7,606 nucleotides of DNA from Bacteroidota bacterium (GTDB taxonomy: Bacteria; Bacteroidota; Bacteroidia; Chitinophagales; Chitinophagaceae), in NCBI GenBank assembly GCA_023429825.1, contig JAEZDC010000120.1, positions 1 to 7,606 on the forward strand, in the 5' to 3' direction. Every line of letters starts with the position of its first letter. The stretch's first letter is position 1. A program made the position numbers and the translations under genes. Of the stretch, positions 1-5,780 are shown piece after piece. The notes under the pieces were generated by a model. The model was not told where the DNA came from. It saw only the letters and a program-made list of their open reading frames with translations, and ran no database searches.

Positions 1-71
1 AAGCAGACCCGGCGCAGATACGACCCAGACCCGAACCACGTCCCTGCCACTATGCATCTCTAAACAACTAA

Positions 72-245
72 ACAGACAAGCAATGCAAGCGATACAGAAA
101 CGCTAGTGATATTCCATGTATAACACATGTACAAGCCATATTAATCTCAAGTAGGAGCCGTGGTTTTGTTGATCCAGGTGAAGCAAAAGCAAGCGGACCA
201 TTTGCAGGTGAAACAGGAATGGGTGTGAAAAAAGAATCCCTGTAG
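72..245 (+). pseudogene. Possible 3' remnant of an unidentified gene
   Basis: The frame is open from just after a TAA at 69-71 to a TAG at 243-245, 57 codons. The last 28 or so codons read like real protein: the segment around 156-242 translates as SRGFVDPGEAKASGPF followed by AGETGMGVKKESL, with a glycine-rich, charged C-terminal look. No ATG, GTG or TTG precedes that segment within the open stretch, and the upstream half (TDKQCKRYRNASDIP) looks less protein-like. The stop codon lies in the left arm of a hairpin terminator, which is the usual arrangement at a gene end. This fits a gene whose 5' part was lost or frameshifted, with the tail and terminator left behind. I do not recognise the family. 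It could also be chance. Confidence 0.3.
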
Positions 246-268
246 GTTAAGCCTTACAGGGATTTGTT
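235..268 (+). terminator. Strong hairpin, probable (bidirectional) terminator
   Basis: AATCCCTGT at 235-243 pairs perfectly with ACAGGGATT at 256-264. An inner AGG/CCT (244-246 with 252-254) extends the stem with one bulged T at 255, leaving the loop TTAAG. On the plus strand the tail is only moderately T-rich (TTTGTT), but the left flank has six A's (228-233), which become a good T-tract for transcripts arriving on the minus strand. It separates whatever lay upstream from the fdx transcription unit. Confidence 0.65.
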
Positions 269-401
269 ATGAGCAAGCAACCGATCAACCCAAGCAAATT
301 AGAGAAAGTTTCTTAACTAACAAACATTAGTACTCAATAATTTTTTATTCCTAAAGGCGGAAATTCTCCACAATAGATTTATCTCTTAGTCTTGATTTAG
401 A

Positions 402-409
402 TAGTTTTG
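402..409 (+). promoter_or_regulatory. Bacteroidota-type -7 box for fdx
   Basis: TAGTTTTG matches the Bacteroidota primary-sigma -7 consensus TAnnTTTG at all six fixed positions and is followed by C. It lies 26 bp before the fdx ATG, so the predicted leader is only about 20 nt. I see no TTTG -33 box at the expected spacing (the sequence there is TTTA), so the call rests on the -7 box and its position. Confidence 0.5.
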
Positions 410-435
410 CAGCCTGAATTAACGAAGACCATTAT

Positions 436-771
436 ATGTATACGATAAAAGTAAATTTTGAGCAGAAAGGATTAGAGCCTGTAAAACTGGAGAATATAGC
501 ACCAGGTGATTCACTCCTGGAGATTTTGCTGGATAATGAGATCGAATTACATCATAACTGTGGGGCTGTTTGTGCCTGCAGTACCTGTCATTTATATGTA
601 GAAAAAGGTATGGATAGCCTCGAGGAGCTGAGTGATAGGGAGGAGGATTTCATTGACAGGGCGGTTAACCCCAGATTGAATTCCAGGTTGGGTTGCCAGT
701 GCGTTTTACTGGATGGGGAAGGAGAGATAGAAGTGACCTTACCTGATCAGACGCAATTCCTGGGAGAGTAG
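436..771 (+). CDS. fdx: [2Fe-2S] ferredoxin, ISC type
   Basis: This 111-residue protein is a vertebrate/ISC-type (adrenodoxin-like) [2Fe-2S] ferredoxin, the electron carrier that supplies electrons during iron-sulfur cluster assembly on IscU. The cluster ligands are visible as C42-x5-C48-x2-C51 (in NCGAVCACSTC) and C87 after the usual 35-residue gap. Cys46 matches the extra cysteine also found in enterobacterial Fdx. The C-terminal TLPDQTQFLG segment is typical, and the length matches the family. The ATG at 436 gives the usual short MYTIKV first strand; the upstream sequence has no clear Shine-Dalgarno, normal for this phylum. Cys89 (CQC) is an additional non-ligand cysteine. It heads a rightward cluster with iscX 97 bp downstream. 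The iscS, iscU, hscA and hscB genes are not in the window. Identification as an ISC-type ferredoxin is very safe; the partner proteins are inferred from the family. Confidence 0.95.
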   Translation: MYTIKVNFEQKGLEPVKLENIAPGDSLLEILLDNEIELHHNCGAVCACSTCHLYVEKGMDSLEELSDREEDFIDRAVNPRLNSRLGCQCVLLDGEGEIEVTLPDQTQFLGE

Positions 772-868
772 ATCGAGGATTTAGGGGATGCATTAAACGT
801 AAATTTAATTACTGCGTCCGGCCTGGTCTACCGTACACAATATAACAGCTAAGTAAATAGAAAATAGT

Positions 869-1108
869 ATGAGTCATTTTGAGCCACCTATTCATTGGAA
901 CGATTACGAGGATATTGCTTTAAAACTGTACGAACGTTTTGGAGACGATTTTAATGAAGGAAAAATATATCGTGTTCGATTTACTGACCTGTTAGAATGG
1001 GTTCTTCAGATCCCTGGCTTTGCCGGAACAAGAGAGCAAAGCAATGAAGGACATCTGGAGATGATCCAGAGCTCATGGGTGTATGAGTGGAGGGATAACC
1101 AAAAATAG
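869..1108 (+). CDS. iscX: IscX-like iron-sulfur assembly protein
   Basis: This 79-residue acidic protein is an IscX (YfhJ) homologue. In enterobacteria IscX is a small winged-helix-like protein that binds IscS and iron and tunes the rate of cluster assembly on IscU. Family landmarks are visible: HWNDYEDIALKLYERF at 9-24 (first helix with the conserved W and D), VRFTDLLEWV at 36-45 (the most conserved motif), SNE at 58-60 and the C-terminal tryptophan at 70. It is somewhat longer than the enterobacterial protein of about 66 residues, because of a longer N-terminus and a few residues inserted before VRFTD. It follows fdx, the same order as at the end of classical isc operons, and stops 4 bp before the next ATG, so it is almost certainly co-transcribed with kdsC. 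Confidence 0.9.
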   Translation: MSHFEPPIHWNDYEDIALKLYERFGDDFNEGKIYRVRFTDLLEWVLQIPGFAGTREQSNEGHLEMIQSSWVYEWRDNQK

Positions 1109-1112
1109 TTGA

Positions 1113-1637
1113 ATGGAAAACGTTCTTTCCTTATTTAGATCTGTAACTACGTTTGTATTCGATATGGATGGCGTGCTCACCGATGGGTCATTATGGGTGA
1201 TGCCCGCTGATGTCTGGGTGAGAAGGATGAATATTAAAGATGGCTATGCTTTGCAGTTGGCTGTTAAAAAGGGTTATAGAGTAATTGTGATCAGTGGAAG
1301 TAACTCGGATGAAGTAAAACAACGTCTGCAAAAGTTAGGGATCACTGATGTGTTCATGAAAGTGGAAAATAAAGTTGAGCTACTTACCGGTTACATGAAG
1401 CAGCATTCATTGCAACAACAGGAAGTATTATGCATGGGTGATGACATTCCCGATCTTGAAATGATGCAGATAGCAGGATTATCCACCTGCCCGGCAGATG
1501 CAGTGCAGGAAATAAAAGCGATCTCGCAATATATCTCTCATATAAAGGGCGGTGAAGGTTGTGCGAGGGATGTGATAGAGAAAGCCCTCAAGTTAAGAGG
1601 CGACTGGAATAATGACACCTCTGTCCCTTCTAAGTAG
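1113..1637 (+). CDS. kdsC: KdsC-like HAD phosphatase (Kdo-8-phosphate phosphatase)
   Basis: This 174-residue protein belongs to the KdsC branch of the HAD superfamily (C0 type, no cap domain, tetrameric in known members), which removes phosphate from 3-deoxy-D-manno-octulosonate 8-phosphate to give Kdo for the lipid A core. Motif I is FDMDGVLTDG (16-25) with nucleophile D17 and acid/base D19. Motif II is SGS (61-63). The motif III lysine is probably K83 or K87 in MKVENKVELL. Motif IV is GDDIPDLEMM (109-118) with metal-binding D110, D111 and D114. The C-terminal KGGEGCARDVIEKAL matches the family's GGxGAxRE tail that reaches a neighbouring active site, with Cys in place of the usual Ala. Length is normal. 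The start is 4 bp after iscX. A related sugar-acid phosphatase role cannot be excluded, because specificity within the family is hard to read from sequence. Confidence 0.88.
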   Translation: MENVLSLFRSVTTFVFDMDGVLTDGSLWVMPADVWVRRMNIKDGYALQLAVKKGYRVIVISGSNSDEVKQRLQKLGITDVFMKVENKVELLTGYMKQHSLQQQEVLCMGDDIPDLEMMQIAGLSTCPADAVQEIKAISQYISHIKGGEGCARDVIEKALKLRGDWNNDTSVPSK

Positions 1638-1681
1638 TGATGTCTTTAGTATTACTGTATTTTCGTTTGAAATTATCTTAA

Positions 1682-2617
1682 TTGAATTTAATTTTTGGCT
1701 TTGCAAAATTGGTACGGTGGGTCAATCTCGTATTCATTGCACTTACACAGGTGCTTTTCTTTTATTGTATTGTGAAGCCAGAGTATTCAGAAGCGGGAAG
1801 AACGGCTAATCTTTCAGGGGTTTACCTGTGGCTGCTCGTGTTATCGTCTGCGTTGATAGCTGCTGCAGGTTATATCATCAATGATTATTTTGATCTGAAC
1901 ATAGATCGCATCAATAAACCAGATAAACTGGTGGTTGAAAAAGTGATCCGTAGGCGATGGGTGATCATATGGCATTTGGTTTTGAGTGCAGCAGGAGTTT
2001 TGATTGCAGTTTATATAGATTATAAAACGCCAGTTCGATTCCTTACAATAGCTAATCTTGCCTGTGTGGCCTTGCTCTTTTTATATTCTATTTCTCTAAA
2101 GAAAAAACTGCTCTCTGGTAATATTCTTATTTCGCTACTTACTGCATGGACAATTTTTGTGGTGAGTTGGTGCGAGGTAAATCAACTAGCTGTACCTCGG
2201 TCCGGTTTCGATGCAGAACGTATCATCAAGCTGGCATTCATTTATGGAGGTTTTGCTTTTATCATTTCACTTATCCGCGAAGTAGTGAAAGATATGGAAG
2301 ACGTGGAAGGAGACAGGCGTTACGGTTGCAGAACAATGCCAATCGTTTGGGGATTGAATGCTTCCAAAGTTTTTGTAGCAGTATGGATCATTGTATTGAT
2401 AGCTGCCGTTGGTATTATCCAGGCTTATGTTTTACGACTCGGGTGGTGGTGGAGTGTGATCTATTCAGTCGTCTTAATTATTGCTCCTTTGGCATGGATA
2501 TTTAAGCAATTGATGAAAGCGCAATCGGCAAAAGATTTCCATAAGCTGAGTTCAGTGATAAAGCTGGTGATGCTTACCGGGATACTCTCCATGCTTTTCT
2601 TTAAACTATACAATTAA
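1682..2617 (+). CDS. UbiA-family prenyltransferase (geranylgeranylglycerol-phosphate type)
   Basis: This 311-residue, mostly hydrophobic protein with about eight or nine predicted membrane segments is a UbiA-superfamily intramembrane prenyltransferase. The two Asp-rich motifs that bind the Mg-diphosphate of the prenyl donor are clear: NDYFDLNID at 67-75 and KDMEDVEGD at 203-211, the latter followed by RRYGCRTMPI, typical of the group annotated as geranylgeranylglycerol-phosphate geranylgeranyltransferase (archaeal DGGGP synthase-like). Length fits. The start is forced: TAA at 1679-1681 directly precedes TTG at 1682, no ATG occurs early in the frame, and homologues begin near here, so TTG 1682 (or TTG at 1709) is the start. 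It lies 44 bp after kdsC and 2 bp before maf. A 7/8 match to TAnnTTTG (TATTTTCG, 1658-1665) might give it a minor promoter. The acceptor is uncertain: a glycerol-phosphate lipid is inferred from subfamily, and a quinone precursor is the alternative. Confidence 0.85.
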   Translation: MNLIFGFAKLVRWVNLVFIALTQVLFFYCIVKPEYSEAGRTANLSGVYLWLLVLSSALIAAAGYIINDYFDLNIDRINKPDKLVVEKVIRRRWVIIWHLVLSAAGVLIAVYIDYKTPVRFLTIANLACVALLFLYSISLKKKLLSGNILISLLTAWTIFVVSWCEVNQLAVPRSGFDAERIIKLAFIYGGFAFIISLIREVVKDMEDVEGDRRYGCRTMPIVWGLNASKVFVAVWIIVLIAAVGIIQAYVLRLGWWWSVIYSVVLIIAPLAWIFKQLMKAQSAKDFHKLSSVIKLVMLTGILSMLFFKLYN

Positions 2618-2619
2618 TT

Positions 2620-3210
2620 ATGCAGCCTATCATTTTAGCTTCAAGATCTCCCAGGAGAAAGCAGTTATTGGAATGGGCAGAAATAGATTTTTCTATTTGT
2701 GTTCAGTTCACGGATGAATCTTTTCCTTCACATATGCCAGTAGAAGAAGTTCCTGTTCATATTGCCAGGAACAAAGCCATTGCTACCAGAGAACATTTGA
2801 AAGATGCTTTTCATGGCAGGCTTGCGAATGATCCCATCCTTGCTGCGGATACTATCGTGGTGTTAGGTAACGAAGTGATCAACAAACCGGATAATAACGA
2901 GCAGGCAATTGAAATGCTAAAGAAGTTATCAGGTAATAAACATAGGGTGATTACCGGGGTGGTTATTCTGAAAGATGAAGCAGAAGTGAGTTTTGCTGAT
3001 ATTACAGAGGTAGAATTTCATCCATTATCTGGCGAACAAATAGAATTTTATGTAAACAAATATCAACCCTTCGATAAAGCAGGCGCCTATGCCATCCAGG
3101 AATGGATAGGCGTAATAGGTATAAAATCCATCAAAGGGGATTTTTATAATGTAATGGGGCTGCCCGTAAGCCGAGTTGTACAGGAACTCAGGAGATTAGA
3201 TGTTGCATAA
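2620..3210 (+). CDS. maf: Maf/YhdE-type nucleoside triphosphate pyrophosphatase
   Basis: This 196-residue protein is a Maf-family pyrophosphatase, which hydrolyses dTTP, UTP and modified pyrimidine nucleotides to monophosphates and pyrophosphate in the cytoplasm, keeping the nucleotide pool clean and affecting septum formation in some bacteria. The N-terminal substrate loop ILASRSPRR is at 5-13, the catalytic Asp is D77 in AADTIV, the conserved lysine is K89 in INKP, and the DKAGAYAIQ motif is at 152-160. The Gln at the end of that motif together with GDFYNVMGLP (173-182) points to the YhdE (dTTPase/UTPase) subfamily rather than YceF. Length is normal. The ATG is 2 bp after the ubiA-family stop codon, so translation is probably coupled. 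Family assignment is firm; substrate preference is by subfamily motif only. Confidence 0.93.
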   Translation: MQPIILASRSPRRKQLLEWAEIDFSICVQFTDESFPSHMPVEEVPVHIARNKAIATREHLKDAFHGRLANDPILAADTIVVLGNEVINKPDNNEQAIEMLKKLSGNKHRVITGVVILKDEAEVSFADITEVEFHPLSGEQIEFYVNKYQPFDKAGAYAIQEWIGVIGIKSIKGDFYNVMGLPVSRVVQELRRLDVA

Positions 3211-3212
3211 GT

Positions 3213-3243
3213 TTTGAAATGACTCTTATAATGCGTACTTTTT
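3213..3243 (+). promoter_or_regulatory. Possible Bacteroidota promoter for the DUF2851 gene
   Basis: TTTG at 3213-3216 is followed after 19 bp by TACTTTTT at 3236-3243, a 7/8 match to the -7 consensus TAnnTTTG. The spacing agrees with the TTTG -33 / TAnnTTTG -7 arrangement described for Bacteroidota. The box ends 18 bp before the ATG at 3262. This 51-bp gap is the only sizeable break between maf and the next gene, so it may start a separate transcript. Confidence 0.4.
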
Positions 3244-3261
3244 CGTTCTCAACCCTACACC

Positions 3262-4518
3262 ATGAACGAACGCTTACTCCAATTCATTTGGCAATTTCAA
3301 TATTTCAATAAGCATGAGTTACATACAGAAGAAGGCGAGCCGCTCCAGGTCATTCACCATGGTACATTTAATATAAATCAAGGACCAGATTTTTTAAATG
3401 CAACTATAAAGATCGGTTCCACAACCTGGGTAGGTAATATTGAATTGCATGTAAACGCATCTGATTGGATCAAACACCAGCATACTTCGGATAAGAATTA
3501 CAATAACGTTGTGTTACATGTAGTGTGGAATGCAGATATGATCCTCGACAAATTTCCAACGCTCTCTCTTGAAGAAAAAGTTCCGAAAGTCCTGATCGAT
3601 CGATATCAGCAATTGATGCAGGCTTCACTAAAACGATCGTGCCAGCCTTTTCTGCCTGTATTGTCTGATCTGGGCTGGATGGCATGGAAAGAAAGATTGG
3701 TAGCTGAACGCCTCACCCGCAAAAGCGAAAAAGTTCTTAAGCTGTTAACGCAAACAAACAATAATTGGGAAGAAGTTTTCTGGCAGATGTTGGCAGGCAA
3801 TTTTGGTATCAAAGTAAACACTGAAGTTTTCCAGGCAATGGCTAGGTCTGTTCCTGTAAGGATTTTAGCTCGTCATAAGAACCAGATCCACCAGTTGGAG
3901 GCTTTATTACTGGGACAATGTAATTTATTAGAAGGCGATTTTGAAGAAGCATATCCCGTAATGCTGCAGAGAGAATATCGATTCCTGAAAAAGAAATATG
4001 ATCTGCAAAAGCAAACCATCTTGCCTCATTTTTTAAGAATGCGACCTGCTAATTTTCCTACCCTTCGTTTATCACAACTGGCAATGCTCATCAACAGGTC
4101 TTCGCACCTGTTTTCTAAAATAAAAGAGATAACCGATGTAAGAGAAGTTAAAAAATTACTAGATGTAACAGCTAACGACTACTGGCATTATCACTATCTT
4201 TTTGATGAACCTGTAGAATTTAAACCAAAGCATTTAGGAACCCAGATGATAGATAACATTATCATCAACTCGATAATAGTAGTGCTCTTTGCCTATGGTG
4301 AATATCAAAAGCAGCCAGAATTTAAAACAAAAGCCCTGAACTGGTTACAGGAATTAGCAGAAGAAAAAAATGCAATAACCCGGCAATGGGTCACGGCCCA
4401 GGTAGAAAACAGATCAGCTTTCGATTCACAGGCGTTAATAGAGCTCACCAATAATTATTGCTATCACCAGAGATGTCTTGAATGTGCTGTAGGCAACAAA
4501 ATACTTTCATCCGGTTAA
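3262..4518 (+). CDS. DUF2851 family protein
   Basis: This 418-residue soluble-looking protein (no signal peptide or membrane segment) matches DUF2851, a family of unknown function known to me mainly from Bacteroidota. The N-terminal block carries its hallmarks: GPDFLNATIKIG at 41-52, WVGNIELHVNASDW at 56-69, HQHTSDKNYNNVVLHVVW at 72-89. This yields D43, then E61-x-H63, D68, H72, H74 and D77, a spacing of acidic and His residues that resembles a metal-dependent nuclease core; that resemblance is my inference. SCQPFLP follows at 126-132. A mainly helical middle region runs to about 390, and the C-terminus ends in a cysteine motif C400-x4-C405-x2-C408 (YCYHQRCLECAVG), which could bind a metal or, with C127, an iron-sulfur cluster. 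It follows maf by 51 bp and converges on osmC. Family membership is confident; function is unknown. Confidence 0.85.
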   Translation: MNERLLQFIWQFQYFNKHELHTEEGEPLQVIHHGTFNINQGPDFLNATIKIGSTTWVGNIELHVNASDWIKHQHTSDKNYNNVVLHVVWNADMILDKFPTLSLEEKVPKVLIDRYQQLMQASLKRSCQPFLPVLSDLGWMAWKERLVAERLTRKSEKVLKLLTQTNNNWEEVFWQMLAGNFGIKVNTEVFQAMARSVPVRILARHKNQIHQLEALLLGQCNLLEGDFEEAYPVMLQREYRFLKKKYDLQKQTILPHFLRMRPANFPTLRLSQLAMLINRSSHLFSKIKEITDVREVKKLLDVTANDYWHYHYLFDEPVEFKPKHLGTQMIDNIIINSIIVVLFAYGEYQKQPEFKTKALNWLQELAEEKNAITRQWVTAQVENRSAFDSQALIELTNNYCYHQRCLECAVGNKILSSG

Positions 4519-4521
4519 GCA

Positions 4522-4929
4522 TTACCAATCGAACGTTACATCCAGTTTGATATCAGGGTGCAGGCTTTTCTCAACGGGGCAGGTCCTTGCGATTCTCACC
4601 AATTGCTCCTTTTGTTCTTCTGTAGCTTTAAATCTATCCGTAAAAGATAGTCTTGCAGTTATGCCTGCCACCCGCCTGGGAGCATCGGTACTCATTATTT
4701 TCGTCACTTCTATTTTGGTTCCATCAAAATCAAGTTGCATATCCGCAGCCTTGATCGCCATTGTAGTGATCATACAACTTCCCAGTGAAGAAGCTAAGAG
4801 ATCAGTAGGAGAGAACCGCTCTCCCTTTCCATGGTTATCGGTAGGTGCATCCGTTTCGATAATAGTTCCGCTTTGCACATGCTTCATTTCAGTTCTTAAA
4901 CCGCCTTTATAAATTACTTCACAAGTCAT
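4522..4929 (-). CDS. OsmC/Ohr family peroxide-reducing protein
   Basis: This 135-residue protein is an OsmC-family thiol peroxidase, a homodimeric cytoplasmic enzyme that reduces organic hydroperoxides with paired cysteines. The two catalytic cysteines are visible: C52 in FSPTDLLASSLGSCM (39-53) and C117 in ARTCPVEKSLHPDIKL (114-129). R38 just before FSPTD may serve as the active-site arginine. The usual Glu of Ohr at SPEE is replaced here by Thr-Asp, placing it in the broader OsmC-like group rather than strict Ohr, so its substrate is less certain. Length is normal. It is read leftward; its stop is 3 bp from the end of the DUF2851 gene, leaving no room for a terminator between them. Its start codon is 48 bp from that of the divergent downstream gene. 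I found no convincing -7 box of its own. Confidence 0.88.
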   Translation of the reverse strand: MTCEVIYKGGLRTEMKHVQSGTIIETDAPTDNHGKGERFSPTDLLASSLGSCMITTMAIKAADMQLDFDGTKIEVTKIMSTDAPRRVAGITARLSFTDRFKATEEQKEQLVRIARTCPVEKSLHPDIKLDVTFDW

Positions 4930-4935
4930 TTGATG

Positions 4936-4943
4936 TATTTTTG
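4936..4943 (+). promoter_or_regulatory. Bacteroidota-type -7 box for the 4978 gene
   Basis: TATTTTTG matches TAnnTTTG at all six fixed positions and is followed by C. It sits 34 bp before the ATG at 4978 and only 6 bp outside the osmC start codon, so RNA polymerase bound here would cover the osmC translation start. No TTTG -33 box is seen at the expected place, which falls inside osmC. Confidence 0.5.
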
Positions 4944-4977
4944 CCTAAATTTACGAGCAACAAATTATTCCATTGTG

Positions 4978-5778
4978 ATGAAGATCATTTTATTGTTACT
5001 CGCTTTAAGCCCGATAACTTTATTAGCTCAAAAGCCGGATACAAAAGCACAGAAAAAAGCTGATAGAAAGGCTCAGGTTCAAAAGCTAAAGCAACAGGCT
5101 GAGGAAGATGCGATCGTTTTCAATAAGCAAACCGCATTCGGGATAAAATTAGCTACTGATGGATATGGTGCAATGATCGAGATCGGTAAAATGAAAACAC
5201 TGAACAAAGCTTCTTTATACTGGTTTGAGATCGGAGAAAGAAAGCATCCGAAAGAAGAGAAGCTTTCACTGGCAGGTTTCAACTTCAGCAACCCCTTCAT
5301 CTATGGAAAAAGAAACAATTTCTATTTCGCTAAATTCGGGATCGCTCAAAACCAGCTGATAGGTGGTAAAGGAAACAAGAACGGTGTGGCTGTGTCTGCC
5401 GTGTATGGCGGTGGAATTTCTGCCGGCCTCTTAAAGCCTTATTATATCGAAATACTTGATCCGGGAAACGGGAAACAAAGAGATATTCGCTACAGTGATA
5501 ATCTTAGCAAAGACGACACACTGTTTATGGATCCGAGTGTTATCATCGGCGGCGCGGGTTTCACCAAAGGTTTCGGTGAAATGAAGTTTGTACCTGGCGC
5601 ACATGCAAAAGCTGCGCTTCGATTTGATTACGGACGATATAATGAAATGGTATCCGCCCTCGAAGTTGGTCTTAACGCAGAGTTCTACTCTCAAAAAATG
5701 CCCATCATGTTGCTAAACAAGGAAAAGAACTTGTTTATCAATGCATATGTATCAATCGTCTTTGGTAAACGAAAGTGA
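4978..5778 (+). CDS. Secreted, probable outer-membrane beta-barrel protein of unknown function
   Basis: I do not recognise a named family. The 266-residue product starts MKIILLLLALSPITLLAQ, a clear Sec signal peptide with cleavage likely after LLA (residue 17). The ATG at 4978 is chosen over the TTG at 4930 and ATG at 4933, because those would put 15-16 polar or mixed residues ahead of the signal peptide and would overlap the promoter box. After cleavage comes a highly basic, coiled-coil-like stretch at 18-45 rich in Lys, Gln and Ala. Residues 50-264 then alternate polar and hydrophobic residues with many Gly and aromatics, as in beta-barrels. The chain ends in NAYVSIVFGKRK, close to an outer-membrane beta-signal. 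It has its own promoter and no close functional partner: osmC is divergent and lipA begins a new unit just after its stop. An outer-membrane location is inference. Confidence 0.75.
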   Translation: MKIILLLLALSPITLLAQKPDTKAQKKADRKAQVQKLKQQAEEDAIVFNKQTAFGIKLATDGYGAMIEIGKMKTLNKASLYWFEIGERKHPKEEKLSLAGFNFSNPFIYGKRNNFYFAKFGIAQNQLIGGKGNKNGVAVSAVYGGGISAGLLKPYYIEILDPGNGKQRDIRYSDNLSKDDTLFMDPSVIIGGAGFTKGFGEMKFVPGAHAKAALRFDYGRYNEMVSALEVGLNAEFYSQKMPIMLLNKEKNLFINAYVSIVFGKRK

Positions 5779-5780
5779 CT

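Larger units (their letters stand above)
1..435. other. Region without an intact gene, upstream of fdx
   Basis: No reading frame on either strand in this stretch has both a plausible start and a useful length. It holds three things, listed separately: a coding-looking tail without a start codon that ends at 243-245, a strong hairpin at 235-264, and a promoter-like box at 402-409 ahead of the ferredoxin gene. The first 60 bases are richer in G+C than the rest and are read through by more than one frame, but I recognise no protein there. Between 266 and 400 the sequence is A+T-rich and I see nothing beyond a 15-codon ORF at 269-316, which lacks a ribosome binding site and which I do not call. 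Confidence 0.6.

Noticed and set aside
175..212. Direct repeat of CAGGTGAA at 175-182 and 205-212
   Set aside because: Only two 8-bp copies 30 bp apart, explained by repeated Gly-Glu codons in the same frame; not a repeat array.
269..316. 15-codon ORF starting ATGAGCAAG between the hairpin and the fdx promoter
   Set aside because: No ribosome binding site, begins in the tail of a terminator, far too short and without recognisable features.
1612..1809. 65-codon ORF overlapping the end of kdsC and the start of the prenyltransferase
   Set aside because: Its downstream two-thirds is an out-of-frame reading of the prenyltransferase gene; no protein-like motif. Kept only as a possible sign of an N-terminal frameshift.
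4547..4912. 121-codon plus-strand ORF opposite osmC
   Set aside because: Antisense shadow of a clear OsmC-family gene with conserved catalytic cysteines on the minus strand.
4946..4953. TAAATTTA read on the minus strand as a promoter for osmC
   Set aside because: It is a palindromic A/T-rich octamer with only a 7/8 match to TAnnTTTG, and no -33 box lies at a suitable spacing.
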